NCBI GenBank assembly: GCA_036927565.1 | Contig: JAYESD010000001.1 | Span: 74,481,751-74,545,750 of the forward strand | Length of the DNA stretch: 64,000 bases | Reading direction: 5' to 3' | Source of the DNA: Tuctoria greenei | Lineage: Eukaryota; Streptophyta; Magnoliopsida; Poales; Poaceae | Part shown: positions 35,316 to 47,902 of the stretch, one piece after another | How positions within the stretch are numbered: the stretch's first letter is position 1 | How the letters are laid out: each line of letters opens with the position of its first letter | Program-made: the position numbers and the translations under genes | The notes under the pieces: model-generated | What the model was told of the DNA's origin: nothing | Databases searched by the model: none | Seen by the model: the letters and a program-made list of their open reading frames with translations, nothing else

Positions 35316-37899
35316 TTGAACAATGCTATGTGGGAGGTTGTCAAGAAGGAGGTCTTGAAACTATTGCATGCTAGGATAATTTATCCCGTTCCTCATAGTG
35401 AGTGGGTTAGCCCTGTCCAAGTAGTGCCTATGAAAGGAGGAATGATGGTCGTTCGAAATGAGAGGAATGAACTCATTCCTCAACAAACCATCACAGGGTG
35501 GAGGATGTATTGACTACAGAAAACTCAACAAGGCAACAATGAAGGATCATTTCCCGCTGCCTTTCATTGATGAAATGCTTGATCGGCTAGCAAAACATTC
35601 CTTCTTTTGTTTCCTTGATGGGTATTTTGGTTACCATCAAATTCCCATCCACCCTAATGATCAAAGTAAGACCACCTTCACATGCCCTTATGGAACGTAC
35701 GACTATCAGCGAATGCCGTTTGGGTTGTCTAATGCACCCGCTTCGTTCCAAAGGTGCATGATGTCTATTTTCTCAGATATGATCGAGGAAATCATGAAAG
35801 TTTTCATGGATGACTATTCTGTTTATGGAAAAATTTTTGATCATAGTCTTGGGAACCTACTCAGGGTCTTACAAAGATCCCAAGAAAAGGACCTGGTGCT
35901 AAATTGGAAAAAGTGTCATTTTATGGTCTGATAAGGTATCGTCTTAGGACACTTTGTGCCTGAAAGGGGGATTGAGGTGGACAAAGCAAAAAATTAAAGT
36001 TATTGAAAAGTTTCCACCTCCCACCAACATTAAGGGTATCCGTAGCTTTTTAGGCCATGCAGGGTTCTACCGACGATTTATAAAGGACTTTTCCAAAACC
36101 GCTAGACCCCTCACTAGCCTATTAGCTAAGGATGTGCCCTTTGATTTCGATGATGAGTGTCACCAATCTTTTGACATCCTCAAGAAGACACTCATCATAG
36201 CTCCAATCATTCAACCCCCTGATTGGACGCTGCCATTTGAAATCATGTGTGAAGCTAGTGATTACGCCGTTGGAGCGTTCCTTGGCCAAAACAAGGATAA
36301 GAAGCATCATGCAATAGCCTACGCCAGCAAGACTCTATTAGGTTCTCAACTTAACTATGCCACAAGTGAAAACGAGATCCTAGCAGATGTCTTTCTATCG
36401 ATAAGTTTAGATCATACATGGTTGGAGCAAAAATCATAGTCTACACAGACCATGCTGCTTTGAAATATTTGCTCACCAAGAAAGATGCTAAACCTAGGCT
36501 AATCCGATGGATTCTCCTACTCCAAGAGTTTCACCTGGAGATAAAGGATAAGAAGGGAGTAGAGAATTCCATCGCTGATCACCTCTCACGTATGGAAATC
36601 CCAAGTACATCGGACATTCCTATCAATGATTTCCTACATGATGATATGTTGCTCAAGGTGACCGACTCTAACCCTTGGTATGTGAACAACGTAAACATCA
36701 TGGTTATAGGGTACGTACCACCAGGGCAGGCTATGAAAAAGCTCATTTTTAAGAGTCAACGTCACCTGTGGGATGATCCATACCTCTATAGGGTATGTTC
36801 CAATGGGCTGCTTAGAAGGTGCGTCCCAACAATTGAAGGCACCAAAATCATCGAAAGATGCCATGTGGCCCCCTATGGCGGACACTACGGTGTTCAACGT
36901 ACTAAGGAAAAGACCAAGCAAAGCGGATTCTTTTGGCCCTCAATATATGAGGATACAAAGGATTTCGTTCGAAGATGCTGAGAATGCCAAAAGCATGCAG
37001 GAATCATTGCTTGCAATGTGATGCCCCTCACATACAATCTCCATGTAGAATTATTTGATGTGCGGGGGATCGACTTCATGGGACCTTTTCCAAAGTCCAA
37101 CGATTGCGAGTATATTCTGGTGGCCATAGATTATGTATCTAAATGTGTAGAAGCATTACCATGCAAACATGTTGATGCCAAGACCACTCGGAAAATGTTT
37201 CATGAAATCATTTTTCCATTGTTTGGAACTCCCTGAATGGTCATAAGTGATGGAGGGTCTCATTTCATTGATAAGACCTTCCGGAGCTTTCTGAGGGAGC
37301 CTGGGGTTAGGCATAACATTGCTACTCCGTACCATCCCCAAACAAGTGGTCAAGCAAAAACTTCAAACAAACAAATCAAGAATATTCTGCAAAAGGCCAT
37401 CTTTGAGATGGGGAATGGGTGGAAGAACAAACTACATGATGCACTTTGGGCATACCGTACCGCATATAAGACACCCATTAGAATGTCACCTTTTCAAATT
37501 GTATATGGGAAAACATATCATTTACCTGTAGAATTGAAACATAAAGTGTCTTGGGCTATCCAGAATTGGAACATGGATCTCCACGAAGCTGGAAAGTTGC
37601 ACAAAATGCAAATTTCTGAATTGGAAGAATGGAGGGATAAGGCGTACCATAGTGCCAAGATCTATAAGGAAAAAACCAAGAGGTGGCACGATAAAAGAAT
37701 TGTGCCTAAGAAGTTCAAGCCTGGAGATAAAGTCCTACTTTTCAACTCTAGAGTCAAACTTTTTGGACATGGGAAACTAAAAAGTAAATGGGAAGGTCCC
37801 TATACCGTGGTAGATTCTTCATCTCATGGAGCAACTACACTCCAAAATGATGAAGGTCATCTATTCAATGTAATGGGCACCATCTCAAGATCTTTTTAG
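35316..37899 (+). pseudogene. Element F pol: RT, RNase H, integrase (broken)
   Basis: RT starts with NAMWEVVKKEVLKLL and contains RKLNKATMKDHFPLP, FCFLDGYFGYHQIPI, MPFGLSNAPASFQRCM and the catalytic FMDDYSVYG near 35803-35829. RNase H ([24 protein letters not shown]) follows and is split by a frameshift near 36400. Integrase has a His-His-Cys-Cys part interrupted by TGA at 36979, then the core with GIDFMGPF and SDGGSHF. The final catalytic Glu is replaced: the motif reads GQAKTSN rather than GQ.E.SN. A second TGA lies at 37234. Frameshifts also occur near 35480 and 35930. Neither retrotransposition nor integration by its own proteins is possible. Confidence 0.85.
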
Positions 37900-39573
37900 A
37901 ACGCGAAGAAAATTTGGACAAAGAGGAAGACATAGTCAATTTGATTGACTTTAATGGCTATCCTTGAAGTTTGATTAAATTTTCCATGTCCAAAAAAGAA
38001 AACTCCAACCCTCACCACTCCTTTCAAATCATCCCACTATCCCCATTTGGCTAAGTAGGAGAGAAGTAAAATGTAGAACATCATAAATAATTTCCTACTT
38101 AGGACTAGACACTTATTTTGATTCTATCATACAAAGTGCCTTTGTCAAATAAATTGCCACTCACCGGTGTAGGTAAGGCTGGTAGAGTCTTTCACTTCTT
38201 CATGTTTTCATATGAAATAAAGACAGGTACAAGAACAAGTGTGGGGGAGGTCCCACAGGCCTCCCACAAACCATCATGAAAGAACAGTTGAGGGCATCGC
38301 ATAAAGGACAACGAGAAGATTTGACCAAGCCATGATGGCTTGCGCTCTCTCACACTTGTTAAGGACAACGAGAATCAATTTCAACTCATTAATCAGGTAT
38401 ACAGGGATAAGAGGTGAGAGAGCGCAAACCATTGCTATTATGAAAAAGGGTTTACCAACTCATTGGAAACTAAAATTGTGCAAAATTTCATAGATCATAT
38501 TTTGCTAGAGGATGGAATATGTCTACTTCTCATTTAAATTTTATTACCATGTTCTTGAACCATATATCAATTTAGGAAAAGCATGTCATCTAAGTATTTG
38601 ATTGGTGTGATATGGTACATGAGTGAAACTTGGAAACTCCCCATACTAAAATTGAATTTTGGTATTGCAATTTTTAAAGTCATAAGATTTTTTCCATACT
38701 CTCTCATTAGAATTTAAATGCCCACCAAGGCCATATGATAGATGTATTGAAAACCACATGCATTTCATTGAACTTTGTCAAACCCTTGACCCTATTGAGT
38801 GACTTGCATGAAATCTTTGATTAGGAATTTCTTGTGCACTCCACCATATTCCATGATTTTCACACATACACCATCGAAAGATACTCCATGCAAATTTTGC
38901 AAAATCCTCTCTGAATAAAAAGATGCACAATAAGGAGTAGAATACATGGCTATAAGAGATCTATCTCTCAAAAAAAGAGAGAATTCAAAAAAAAAAGAAA
39001 AAAAAGAGAGCCAATAAGTAGCCATATTTCATCCATGCACAAAAAAAGAGTGATCAACTGGGAGTCATCGTCACCATTCATCATCCACCATCCATAATAA
39101 GTGCACAAGAATTTCTTTAGTCGTTGTTTTTGTTGCATGCTCTTCTCATGAGGATCTCGTTTTTGACTTAGTAATATATGAATTGCAAGTGAGCCACTTT
39201 AACCTTACCAAGCTCCACAAAAGCCATATTTAGATGTAGGAAAAGAAGTGGCAACTCATGCCAAGGTGAGGACTAAACACATTGAGACACGGGAGCATTC
39301 TTTTGAGGAGCATGGGAATATCTTTATGACTTAGGAAAATATAACAATTTCCAAGTTTATTTCAGTAGGAGCAGTCCAGGTGAACTCCATTCAAACCGTT
39401 CCATCTCTCAAACACCTAATATGATGTGGTAGCCACATATCAAAGGTTCTTGAACAAAGGTATGTGTTGAAATGTTTTGTATACATATTTCGTACTTGTA
39501 GGTGAATTATGATATCACTTAGTTCTTCTTGCCTTCACTCGAGGATGAGCAAAGGACTAAGTGCGTTGAATTT
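37900..39573 (+). other. Element F 3' non-coding region before the LTR
   Basis: About 1.7 kb with no recognisable envelope-like or other ORF. It includes the Athila-typical AAGTGTGGGGGAGG near 38237 and a pair of complementary segments (GCGCTCTCTCAC at 38342 and GTGAGAGAGCGC at 38414). The polypurine tract is probably the AG-rich stretch shortly before 39574. Confidence 0.6.
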
Positions 39574-40816
39574 TGTTGACGGTCCGTAATTGCAAAATCC
39601 GACCATTAATTCTCTGCATAAAAGCTGTGGATTGGACAACCAACATAGTGGTAGGAATTATTTACTAACTATCTTCACAGATGTTGGTGCAATTGTATAT
39701 GCAGGTGAAATATGCCTATAACTAGAGGTATTTACAAGGACCTATCCAAGAAACACACCTTCCAACCAATCAGGCGCAAGCATGAGGATTCTTGGGCCCA
39801 CTCGGAGGAGAAAACCAACTAAAAATGACGGGAATCAGCCGTACCCCTGATGGGGCCCCACAAAACAGCCTCCCGGAAGAAAAACATCACGTTTCGGGCC
39901 ACAGAAAGTCAACCGAAATGCCAGGTCGGCCGATTAGGTAAACACACCAAACACTGTCAAACGCCACGTGTTGGCTCCTCGCAGCTTGGAGATCACAATG
40001 GCGACTGAGTCCCTCGCTTTTTGTGGCACCAAGCCGACCTTTGGAGGGCATAAATAGCGGGGTAGGGGGCTCCCTCACTCCACACGCCAAAAGCTTGAGT
40101 CTAGTACTCCACTCCCAAGGCGTAGCGCTGCCTAAGTGCATAGAAAATAGGGAAAGAGTGAGAAAGAGGAGGAGGAGGAGGAGGCTCCAGCTTGTCGGGC
40201 TTCTTCCACTTAAGGATAGGGTTCGGTCTTGCCGAACCCTCTCTACCTCTGTACCTCAACAATTCTTTCCATCTCAAGTAAGGTACATGATTTCCATTTG
40301 AGTTCACTTATTTAATTCAAGCAAGTTAATTCTGTAGTTCCTTGCTCGTTCATTGCTCTATTCATTTAGAGGCCCTAGTCTTCGCTAGAGAGGTTAGGGA
40401 AGTAATCAATAGCATAAGCATGGTGTCTAGGATTGGCATTACCTTTGATTATCTCATAGTGCACGGGTTGTAGAGGTAGGCTGTAGGTGGTGACAGCCCT
40501 ATCCATCCATTGGAATCCTACAGGTTCAAATACGATGTAGGCTCTTAGCGGGAGTCACCTGGCGCACCAGGGTAAGCCCGTGCCCAATACAAGCTGCTAT
40601 TGATCGAGTTGCTTTGAATTAGAATCCCTTCTCTTATGAAATCCACTCTATCCCTTGCCTACCACCAAGCTTTGCGTCCTTGGGTGACCTAGTTAGAAGA
40701 TTGGCACACACATTCCTTGAATTCGATACCCTTGGGAATACTCTTTAAGGGGAAGTTCTATAGCGGTTTCTCCGTGCACTTGCAAATTTTCATCTTTGAT
40801 GTACCAGCCGTCAACA
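39574..40816 (+). repeat. 3' LTR of element F
   Basis: It matches the 5' LTR over its full length. It carries a TATA-like CATAAATAGC at 40049-40058 followed by a C-rich stretch and a GGA-repeat run near 40170. Confidence 0.9.
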
Positions 40817-40821
40817 GTTTC

Positions 40822-41764
40822 CGACACTAAAGAAGAACGGGACACAAAGGCATTCAATGTTCTGAAGAAAAATAAACACAATGATGAAAAAGTGCGTCAA
40901 CTGAAGGCACTTTTGAGAAACAAACTACTAAGCAAAGAGGGCAAGGATGAAGATGAGAAGACAATAGGGAGTGGTCATCTTGACTACTCTCGATATCCTT
41001 ATAATTACAATCGTATAAATTCCAATAATCATTATCTTTCAATTCCCATGGGCAAACCTGTGCAGTTCGACAGGAATGATTATGCCATGTGGAAGTACAA
41101 TATGAAAGTGCATCTAATCTCCTTAAACCCTAGTCTTTGGCATATTGTGTGTATAGGTGTAGATATCCCGGATACCGACGATAAACTAACTCCAGAGCAA
41201 GAATAAGAAATTCACCGCAGCGCACAAGCTGTTGCATTGATCACTTCATTATTGAGCCGAGAAGGGTTCACCAAGATTGATGGACTAGAAAATGCCAAGA
41301 AAATCTGGGATACACTCAAGACCGCACATGAAGGAAATCACTCAGTTCGTGAGGCGGAAATTGAAATGCTTGAAGGATAATTGAGGAAGTTTGCCATTGA
41401 GGAGGGCGAATCACCTCAAGACATGTACAACCAAATGAAGACACTTATAAACAAGATTCGTGCCTATGGAAGCAAGAAATGGACAGACTATGAGGTGGTC
41501 AAAAGGATGATAAGAGCATTGATGCCAAGGAATGTCACCTTTTGCTCCATGATCCATGAAAGCTCGGGGTTTCACAAAATGACTCCGGATGAACTATTGG
41601 GCAATATTATCAACCATGAGATGATAGAGAAGGAGACCCAATACGTCAAAGACCTAGCCGAACTTACTTCCTCCAAGAAGAAGGAAGTTGCCCTCAAAGC
41701 AACTTGTAAGCCTAAAGGAAAGGAAGCTCGTGAACACAAGAGGAAGAAGACAATAGTGATGTGA
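40822..41764 (+). pseudogene. Copia element E gag, main part (broken; no pol follows)
   Basis: The frame continues from the piece at 32142-32179. It contains the copia gag signatures FDRNDYAMWKYNMKVHL (near residue 90), SPQDMYNQMKTLINKIRAYG, YEVVKRMIRALMPRNVTF and TPDELLGNIINHEM, typical of SIRE-type UBN2/DUF4219 proteins. One frame runs through with stops at 41204 and near 41378 before TGA at 41762. The zinc knuckle expected after the lysine-rich region is missing, and there is no protease, integrase or RT. In an intact element this protein forms the particle around the RNA. Confidence 0.8.
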
Positions 41765-42210
41765 GCACCGATTTGGATGATGAAGAGATTGTGTTCTTCA
41801 TCAAGAAATTTAAGTGTATGATGAGAATAAGGAAGGACATCAACTCTAGTGATGGGAAGAGCAAAGAAAAAGGATTTGTGTTTTCTGATCTACACGAGTT
41901 TCTTTGCAGCGTTCCAAAACTGTTTTTCTTGGGTAGGGCAGATTGACCTTTGTTGGATCTTTCGATCATAACTTGAGTTTCTCTCGACGGATTTTAGTGA
42001 TTCTTCTTGTATTTTTTGCGTGACTTGATTCTATCTGATATATATCACTTTTGTCACAGTGAAACACATTTAGATTAGTCTCATACACGTTTTCTTTAAC
42101 AGATCGTTTTTGTGCCAAAGGGGTTGGAATTTAATTGTTTCCGCTGCATAAGATTTTTTAAATCTACCTTTCACCCCCCCCTATGGTAGCTTTTCACGTG
42201 CTCTTCGATT
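41765..42210 (+). repeat. Gag remnant joined to a copia-type LTR end fragment
   Basis: The first part (to about 41946) still reads as a decayed gag tail (DDEEIVFFIKKFKCMM). From about 41950 the text resembles the 3' end of a SIRE-type LTR, with TTGTTTCCGCTGC followed by TTCACCCCCCCCTATGG near 42168. It does not match the 5' LTR of E (30586-32084), so it may come from another family member or a diverged LTR. Its right edge is where homology to chromovirus LTRs begins, around 42211. Confidence 0.4.
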
Positions 42211-44792
42211 CTACATAAAGAATTATGCAAGTTAATCAATATCGGTATTGTGATATAGCTTAATGGAAAGATAGTTATGTATATTAATTTATGCATAATG
42301 GTTCTGGAAATTTTACAGGGGACACTAGGTACTATGTGTGAGGTTCTGGCTGAATTCGGGATCAATTCATAGAAGTTACTGTTGTATATAATTCAATGAA
42401 CCTAAGCACTTTCCAGAATTTTGAGGAAAACTCTGTAGCGACATGGCCAAAAGTTGGTGTTCTCTTTATAGGAGGTCAAGGGTGACTCAACTAAATTGGT
42501 TGCATAATTTTCTAAGCATCCTACAATGAGCTATTTCATTTACAAGTTTGGACAATTTACTGAAAAGTTTCTGGACATTGTGGAATTTTCAGGTACATGG
42601 AGATTGGAAACACAATTTGGCTACTCAAATTAACACAAATGGACGTGAACTTTTTTACGGAACTCAATGGAATTATTTTGAATGATGTGAATAAATTTGA
42701 GAATTTTTAAATGAATGGAGCACCAGTAACTAATTCCAATAGCATTTTTATTTATGGAATTATTGACATAAATTTATGGATTTTGATACAGATAAAAATG
42801 CAGCACTTGAAAGTATAGAACATCCTGGTTCCAACAAAATTTATTTGGGAATTTTTGTCCAAGTATTGTAGGAGATATGGATTTTCAAAGTTAGAACCAA
42901 ATCTGGAATTTACTTTAAATGGGAAATTTGAATAAGGAAGAAGGCCCACGGGTTTAAAATCAACCAATAGGAATCAAACCACATGGGGGTCACATAGTGT
43001 GTACTATGGCCACACCGTATCCACGGCCGCAATGGATCCAGACCGCACGCCACAGAGGCTCACGACTGGGGCTCGCGGGGTCTTCTTCCACCTTGCGCCA
43101 GCGACGCTCGGGCACGGCTGCGGCGGCATCTGACGGCGGCCACTCATCGACGGCCGTTTTAGGGCACGCCAGCCCTTCAAACTCGCTACCCCGACCTAAA
43201 ATCCAACATATAACACGAAGGTACGGTTTCCGATGGCAATTGGCGACCGGAGATGTAGTCTCGACGGCGGCAGGTGGAGCTAGGGATTCGACGACGTTGG
43301 CAAGCCTCAAACAATGCCCGGACAAGCTGGAAAATGAGCGGGAAGCTTCTTGGAGGCCTGGGGAGGATGATTAGGGGACGCAAATTGAGTGGAATAGCCG
43401 GCAACGTCGAGTTCGTCGGTGACCCGAGCCATGAGCGGCGGATTTGGGGAGAATGGTGCGTATGGCGCGTATAATCGATGAAACTTCAATCTTATTCTTC
43501 CTATGGATGCGCAACAGACTCTTGAACATTATATGAATCAAGATTGAACAATAATCATGCGTGTTTTAAGAATTTAACCTCAAATCTAGCTCAGTTCATA
43601 CACGAAGTTCATCGGAAAATTCACTAATACTCGAGCTAGGAGGGATGGAAAGGGCTGAAACTTTACTATCAGAGTCTAGGTACTATAGCGCACCTTTTTC
43701 CTTCAAGGACCGAGGGGAGATGATGCTTGCGACGCCGGGGCATCGAGGGAGCAGAGGGCGGCCAAACAGGGGAGTTCACCGGCGGCCCAAAAATTGTCAA
43801 GGTCTTCGATGAGGAGGCTCAAACTGTGATAGAAATTGATCAAGGAGCTGCGCCAAAGGTTGAGAAGTAACCCAGTGCAAATAAATTTGAGCCATACCAA
43901 TGATCCTTGTTGGATTTCGAGGAGGAGGGGAAGAACTCGGTTGTTGCCAGAATTCTGCGTCAAGGAGCTCACCAGGGTGAAGTGATTGACTTGGGGGCTG
44001 GGAAGATGATACGGAGGAGCCTTGGGGGGGGGGGGTGGTGGGGGGTGGGGGTGGTGGGGGGGGGGGGGGGGGGGGGTAGGGGGCCGTAGGCAGCTGGAGG
44101 CGAATTAAGCGAGCAGGGTGATGGGTAGCGTCTGCATGCCGGGAGGTGGCGCCACGGTAAGAACAGGGGCGAAAATGACCAACTGACCAGTGGGTCTTAC
44201 CTCTCCCTTCAAGCCTATCTCCTCTGGACACTGAAATATCCCACGAACCTGTGTCCACAAATTCTAGATATTTTATAGTAGACTAAATTGAAGGTGTAGA
44301 AATTGATTCTGAAATCGGATTGTTGAGTTGACAAAGTTTCATTTGAATTCAAATTTGACTTTGAATATTGCTCTCATTTGCTATGCATCTCAAATAAAAT
44401 AGCAAATGAAGTTCAAAAATCTTGGAACTTTGAAGTCAATTATTTTGAATCAAAACATACCTCTGGAAAAAATTGGAATTGATTTGGACAAAGTTAAGTA
44501 CACATCAACTTTTTAAGTGAACGTGGAATTAAGCCTTTAACTGCGTGTCTAAGTCAATGGAAACTTGCTTCAAAATTCTCGAAACTTTGCAAAGAGTCTA
44601 GTTAGAATATGCTAAGACCATTGGTGAAGTCCAATTGCTATGTTAACAAAGTCTGAGCACGAGGTAGAAAAAGATTTTTAAGTTCACCTCATTATACCAT
44701 GTTCATCATTGTATGCGAATATAATTCTATCTTTCTTTACTTGCATTTAATCCTCAATTGCTATTCACATTGGAAACATGTGGGATTATACA
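42211..44792 (-). repeat. 3' LTR of element B, left end missing
   Basis: From about 42215 the sequence follows A's LTR from 27359 onward (TTAATCAATATCGG...) and also C's LTR. It ends ATTATACA at 44792 beside the polypurine tract. It contains GC-rich sections (43010-43480) and a poly-G run, and the open frames there are not conserved in A. Confidence 0.82.
44024..44083 (+). repeat. Poly-G tract, possible G-quadruplex former
   Basis: A 60-bp stretch consists almost only of G with a few T or A bases, in separate runs of 12, 6, 5 and more than 20. The homologous part of C's LTR near 55500 has only AGCATGGGGGTGAGC, so the expansion is specific to B. Its exact length may be unreliable in the assembly. 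Confidence 0.85.
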
Positions 44793-44808
44793 TGCCTCCC
44801 CCCTTAAA
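44793..44808 (-). other. Polypurine tract of element B
   Basis: The minus strand reads AAGGGGGGAGGCA directly before the LTR start TGTATAATCC. Confidence 0.75.
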
Positions 44809-44856
44809 TGGATCTCGTCCAGAGATTACAATGAAGAGACGAAAGTAGGAGAGAAA

Positions 44857-47800
44857 TTACCGAATGTGAGAAGATAAGAAATCCGGATAGTTGGAGGGGA
44901 GATATTCTTTAGTTTCCCATGTCGCTTCTTCAGCGGTATGGTTGCTCCATAATACTTTATAAAACCACAGAGCACGGCTCCGCGTGGTTCGGGTCTTCTC
45001 GTCGAGAATCTGAACCGGATGTTCGGAGTATGTCAAATCCGGTTGCAATTCACCGATTTCGTCGGTGTGGACTGCAGCTGTGAACTTGATACATTTCCGG
45101 AGCTGAGATACGTGGAAAATGTCATGTATACCAGCGAGAGATTCCGGTAATTCCAGTCGATAAGCCAGAGGTGCACACTTCTCTGTGATAGCAAACGGGC
45201 CAATAAATCGGGGAGCGAGCTTCCTTTTTACTCCATACTGATGAATTCCTTTCATCGGTGACATGCGGAGGTATACGTGATCTCTGATATCAAAGTACAG
45301 CGGGCGACGCCGCTTGTCCGCATAATTCTTCTGTCGAGATTGAGCCGCTCTTAGATTTGCTTGAATGATCCGAACTTGTTCCTCGGCTTCATTGACTAGA
45401 TCAATCCCGAACGCCACCCTCTCGCCGGACTCACACCAATTCAGCAGTGTGTGGCATTTCCGGCCGTAGAGAGCTTCGTATGGTGCCATCTTGATACTCA
45501 CTTGATAACCATTGTTGTACGATAATTCTGCCAACGGTAAATGATCATTCCATTTTTTACCGTGGTGGATGGCACACGCACGGAACATGTCTTCAAGGAC
45601 TTGGTTCACCCTCTCGGTTTGTCCATCGGTCTGTGGGTGATATGCGAATCTTCTAATCAGTTTAGTACCCAATGAGGCGTCTAGCTGCTCCCAGAAATGG
45701 GCAACAAAGAGTGAGCCTCAATCTGAAATAATCGTGCGAGGAATGTCATGTAGACACATTATTCTTCATATGTATAACTCAGCATATTTCTTGGCATTGA
45801 ATCCGACATTTACCGGAATGAAGTGTGCTGATTTGGTTAGTCGGTCAACTATCACCCAAATTGAATCATGCTTCCAGAATGTGAGTGGGAATCCGACTAT
45901 GAAATCCATATTAACATCCTCCCATTTCCACGCCGAAATATTCAGTGGTTGCAGCTGTCCCGCTTTCTTCATATGGTCGGCCTTCACTCGCAGACACGTA
46001 TCACACTCAGATACATACTTTGTTATTTCCCGCTTCATCTGTGTCCACCAATACTTGGTCTTCAAATCTTGATACATTTTATTGGTGCCGTGATGAAAAG
46101 AAAATTTTGACATGTGATCCTCATCCAATATTTTCTTTTGCAGCTTAATATCCCGGGGTACAACTATCCGGTCCTTGAGCCATATTGTACCGTGATTATC
46201 TTTTTGGAAACATTTTACCTCCCCGCTGTACACTCTTTCCCATATGTGTGACATGCCCTTGTCCTTCTGTTGGGCTTCAATAATTTCCTCTCGGATGGTG
46301 TGAATGAGAGCAAGATTGTGTAGAGCCCCATATGGAATCACATATTGACTTGGTTCCTCATCTTCCATTTTAGCCATGGTGATGTTGTGGACATGAGCTT
46401 TCCGACTAAGCGCGTCGGCAACCACATTTGCTTTACCAGGGTGGTAGTGAACTTCAATTTCGTAATCTTTGATTGGCTCTAACCACCTTCTTGTCTCATA
46501 TTCAACTCCTTCTGCATGAAAATATATTTCAAACTCTTGTGGTTGGTGTAGAGGTGTACAAGATTTCCATGCAAGTAATGCCTCCACATTTTTAATGCCA
46601 ATACCACGGCAGCTAACTCAAGGTCGTGGGTTGGATAGTGCTGCTCATGGTTTCGGAGTTGGCGAGATCCATATGCGACCACACGTCCTTCTTGCATAAG
46701 AACACAACCAAGTTTGATGCCGGATGCATTGCAATAAACGTCGAACGGTCTCGTCGTGTCCAGCTGAGCAAGGACAGGGGCTGTTGTAAGGTGCTGCACT
46801 AATGTCTTGAACGCTTCTTCACAAGCTGAACTCCAAATATATTTGGTGCCCTTTTTCAGCAGCTCTGTCATCAGCTTAGCGATTTTTGAAAAGCTCAGAG
46901 TGAACCTCCGATAATATCCCGCTAAACCGAGGAAGCTTTGGACTTCATGTACGGACTTCGGAGATTGCCATTTCAGCACTTGAACAATTTTACTTGGGTC
47001 CACAGCGATGCCCTCAACTGAAATAATGTGTCCCAAGAATGGCACTTGGCTGATCCAAAATTCACACTTGCTGAATTTTGCATATAACTTGTGATCTCTC
47101 AACCGTTGTAACACAATATGCATATGTTTAGCATGCTCTTCCCCTGACATGGAATAAACCAATATGTCATCAATGAAGACCACAACGAATTTGTCCAACT
47201 CCGGCATAAATACCGAGTTCATGAGATACATAAAGTGAGCCGGAGCGTTGGTGAGACCAAAAGACATTAAAAGATACTCGTATTATCCATATCGCGTCGA
47301 GAATTCCATCTTCAGTATATCCTCCGGTCAGATTTTGATTTGATGATATTCGGACCGAAGATCCATCTCCGAGAACACCCTCGCACCAATAAGTTGATTG
47401 AATAAAATGTTGATGCTGTGCAGCGGGTACTTGTTCTTTATAGTCACGGTGTTGAGCGGTCGATGATCCACGCATAACCGCAATGTTTCATCCTTCTTCT
47501 TGACAAACAGTGCCGAACAGCCCCAAGGTGACGAGCTTGGGCGAATAAAATCCTTGTCCAAAAGGTCTCTCAAATGCTACTTTAATTAAGCTAGCTCATT
47601 AGGCGCCATTTGATACGGCCTTCAAGAGATCAGTGTGGTTCCCGGTACAAGTTCAATCTTGAACTCAACATCACGTTCGGGCGGCATGCCCGGTAAGTCA
47701 TCGGGATACACATTGGGATATTCATAGACCACCGGAATATCTTCAAGTTTAGTTGCTTTCGTGTTATATGCAGCTGCACTGTCCCGCTCCATACTGTCCA

Positions 47801-47902
47801 AAACCAGTTCGTGCTGTCCGTGTATCGGAGAGTCAATTTGGACAGTCCGGGTACCAATATTAAGAATGGCACCGTGATGGTTCATCCATGACATCTCCAA
47901 TA
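44857..47902 (-). pseudogene. Element B pol: RT, RNase H, integrase, chromodomain (few breaks)
   Basis: Linker and RT N-terminus occupy 47900-47328 ([45 protein letters not shown]). The RT core follows at 47267 with [13 protein letters not shown] and the intact catalytic FIDDILVYS. In the same frame there are stops near 47328 and 47285. RNase H reads YCNASG where relatives have YCDASG, losing a catalytic Asp. A one-base frameshift lies near 46496. Integrase has the zinc-binding part, NMDFIVG, IISD followed by TGA instead of Arg, and DGQTERVNQ, so the three acidic residues are present around the stops at 45766 and near 45718. The C-terminal chromodomain (VLWSNHTAEEATWE) would target heterochromatin. 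The end is at 44857. Confidence 0.88.

Larger units (their letters stand above)
32180..40816 (+). mobile_element. Athila-like Ty3/gypsy element F, complete with two LTRs, inserted in copia gag
   Basis: The two LTRs (32180-33423, 1,244 bp; 39574-40816, 1,243 bp) both start TGTTGACGG and end CCGTCAACA. They differ at roughly one position in eight to ten by eye, so the insertion is old. The flanking 5-mers are GTGCC (32175-32179) and GTTTC (40817-40821), a target duplication only if two bases have changed. Gag and RT sequence types (LFPFSL.G.A..W, FMDD) and a primer site close to TGCGCCGTTGC point to the Athila lineage. All coding parts are interrupted and no envelope-like ORF was found. Confidence 0.88.

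Noticed and set aside
42990..44258. Several open frames (such as 111, 125 and 153 codons) in B's 3' LTR
   Set aside because: They sit in GC-rich LTR sequence, overlap on both strands, include the poly-G tract, and are not kept in A's or C's LTR.
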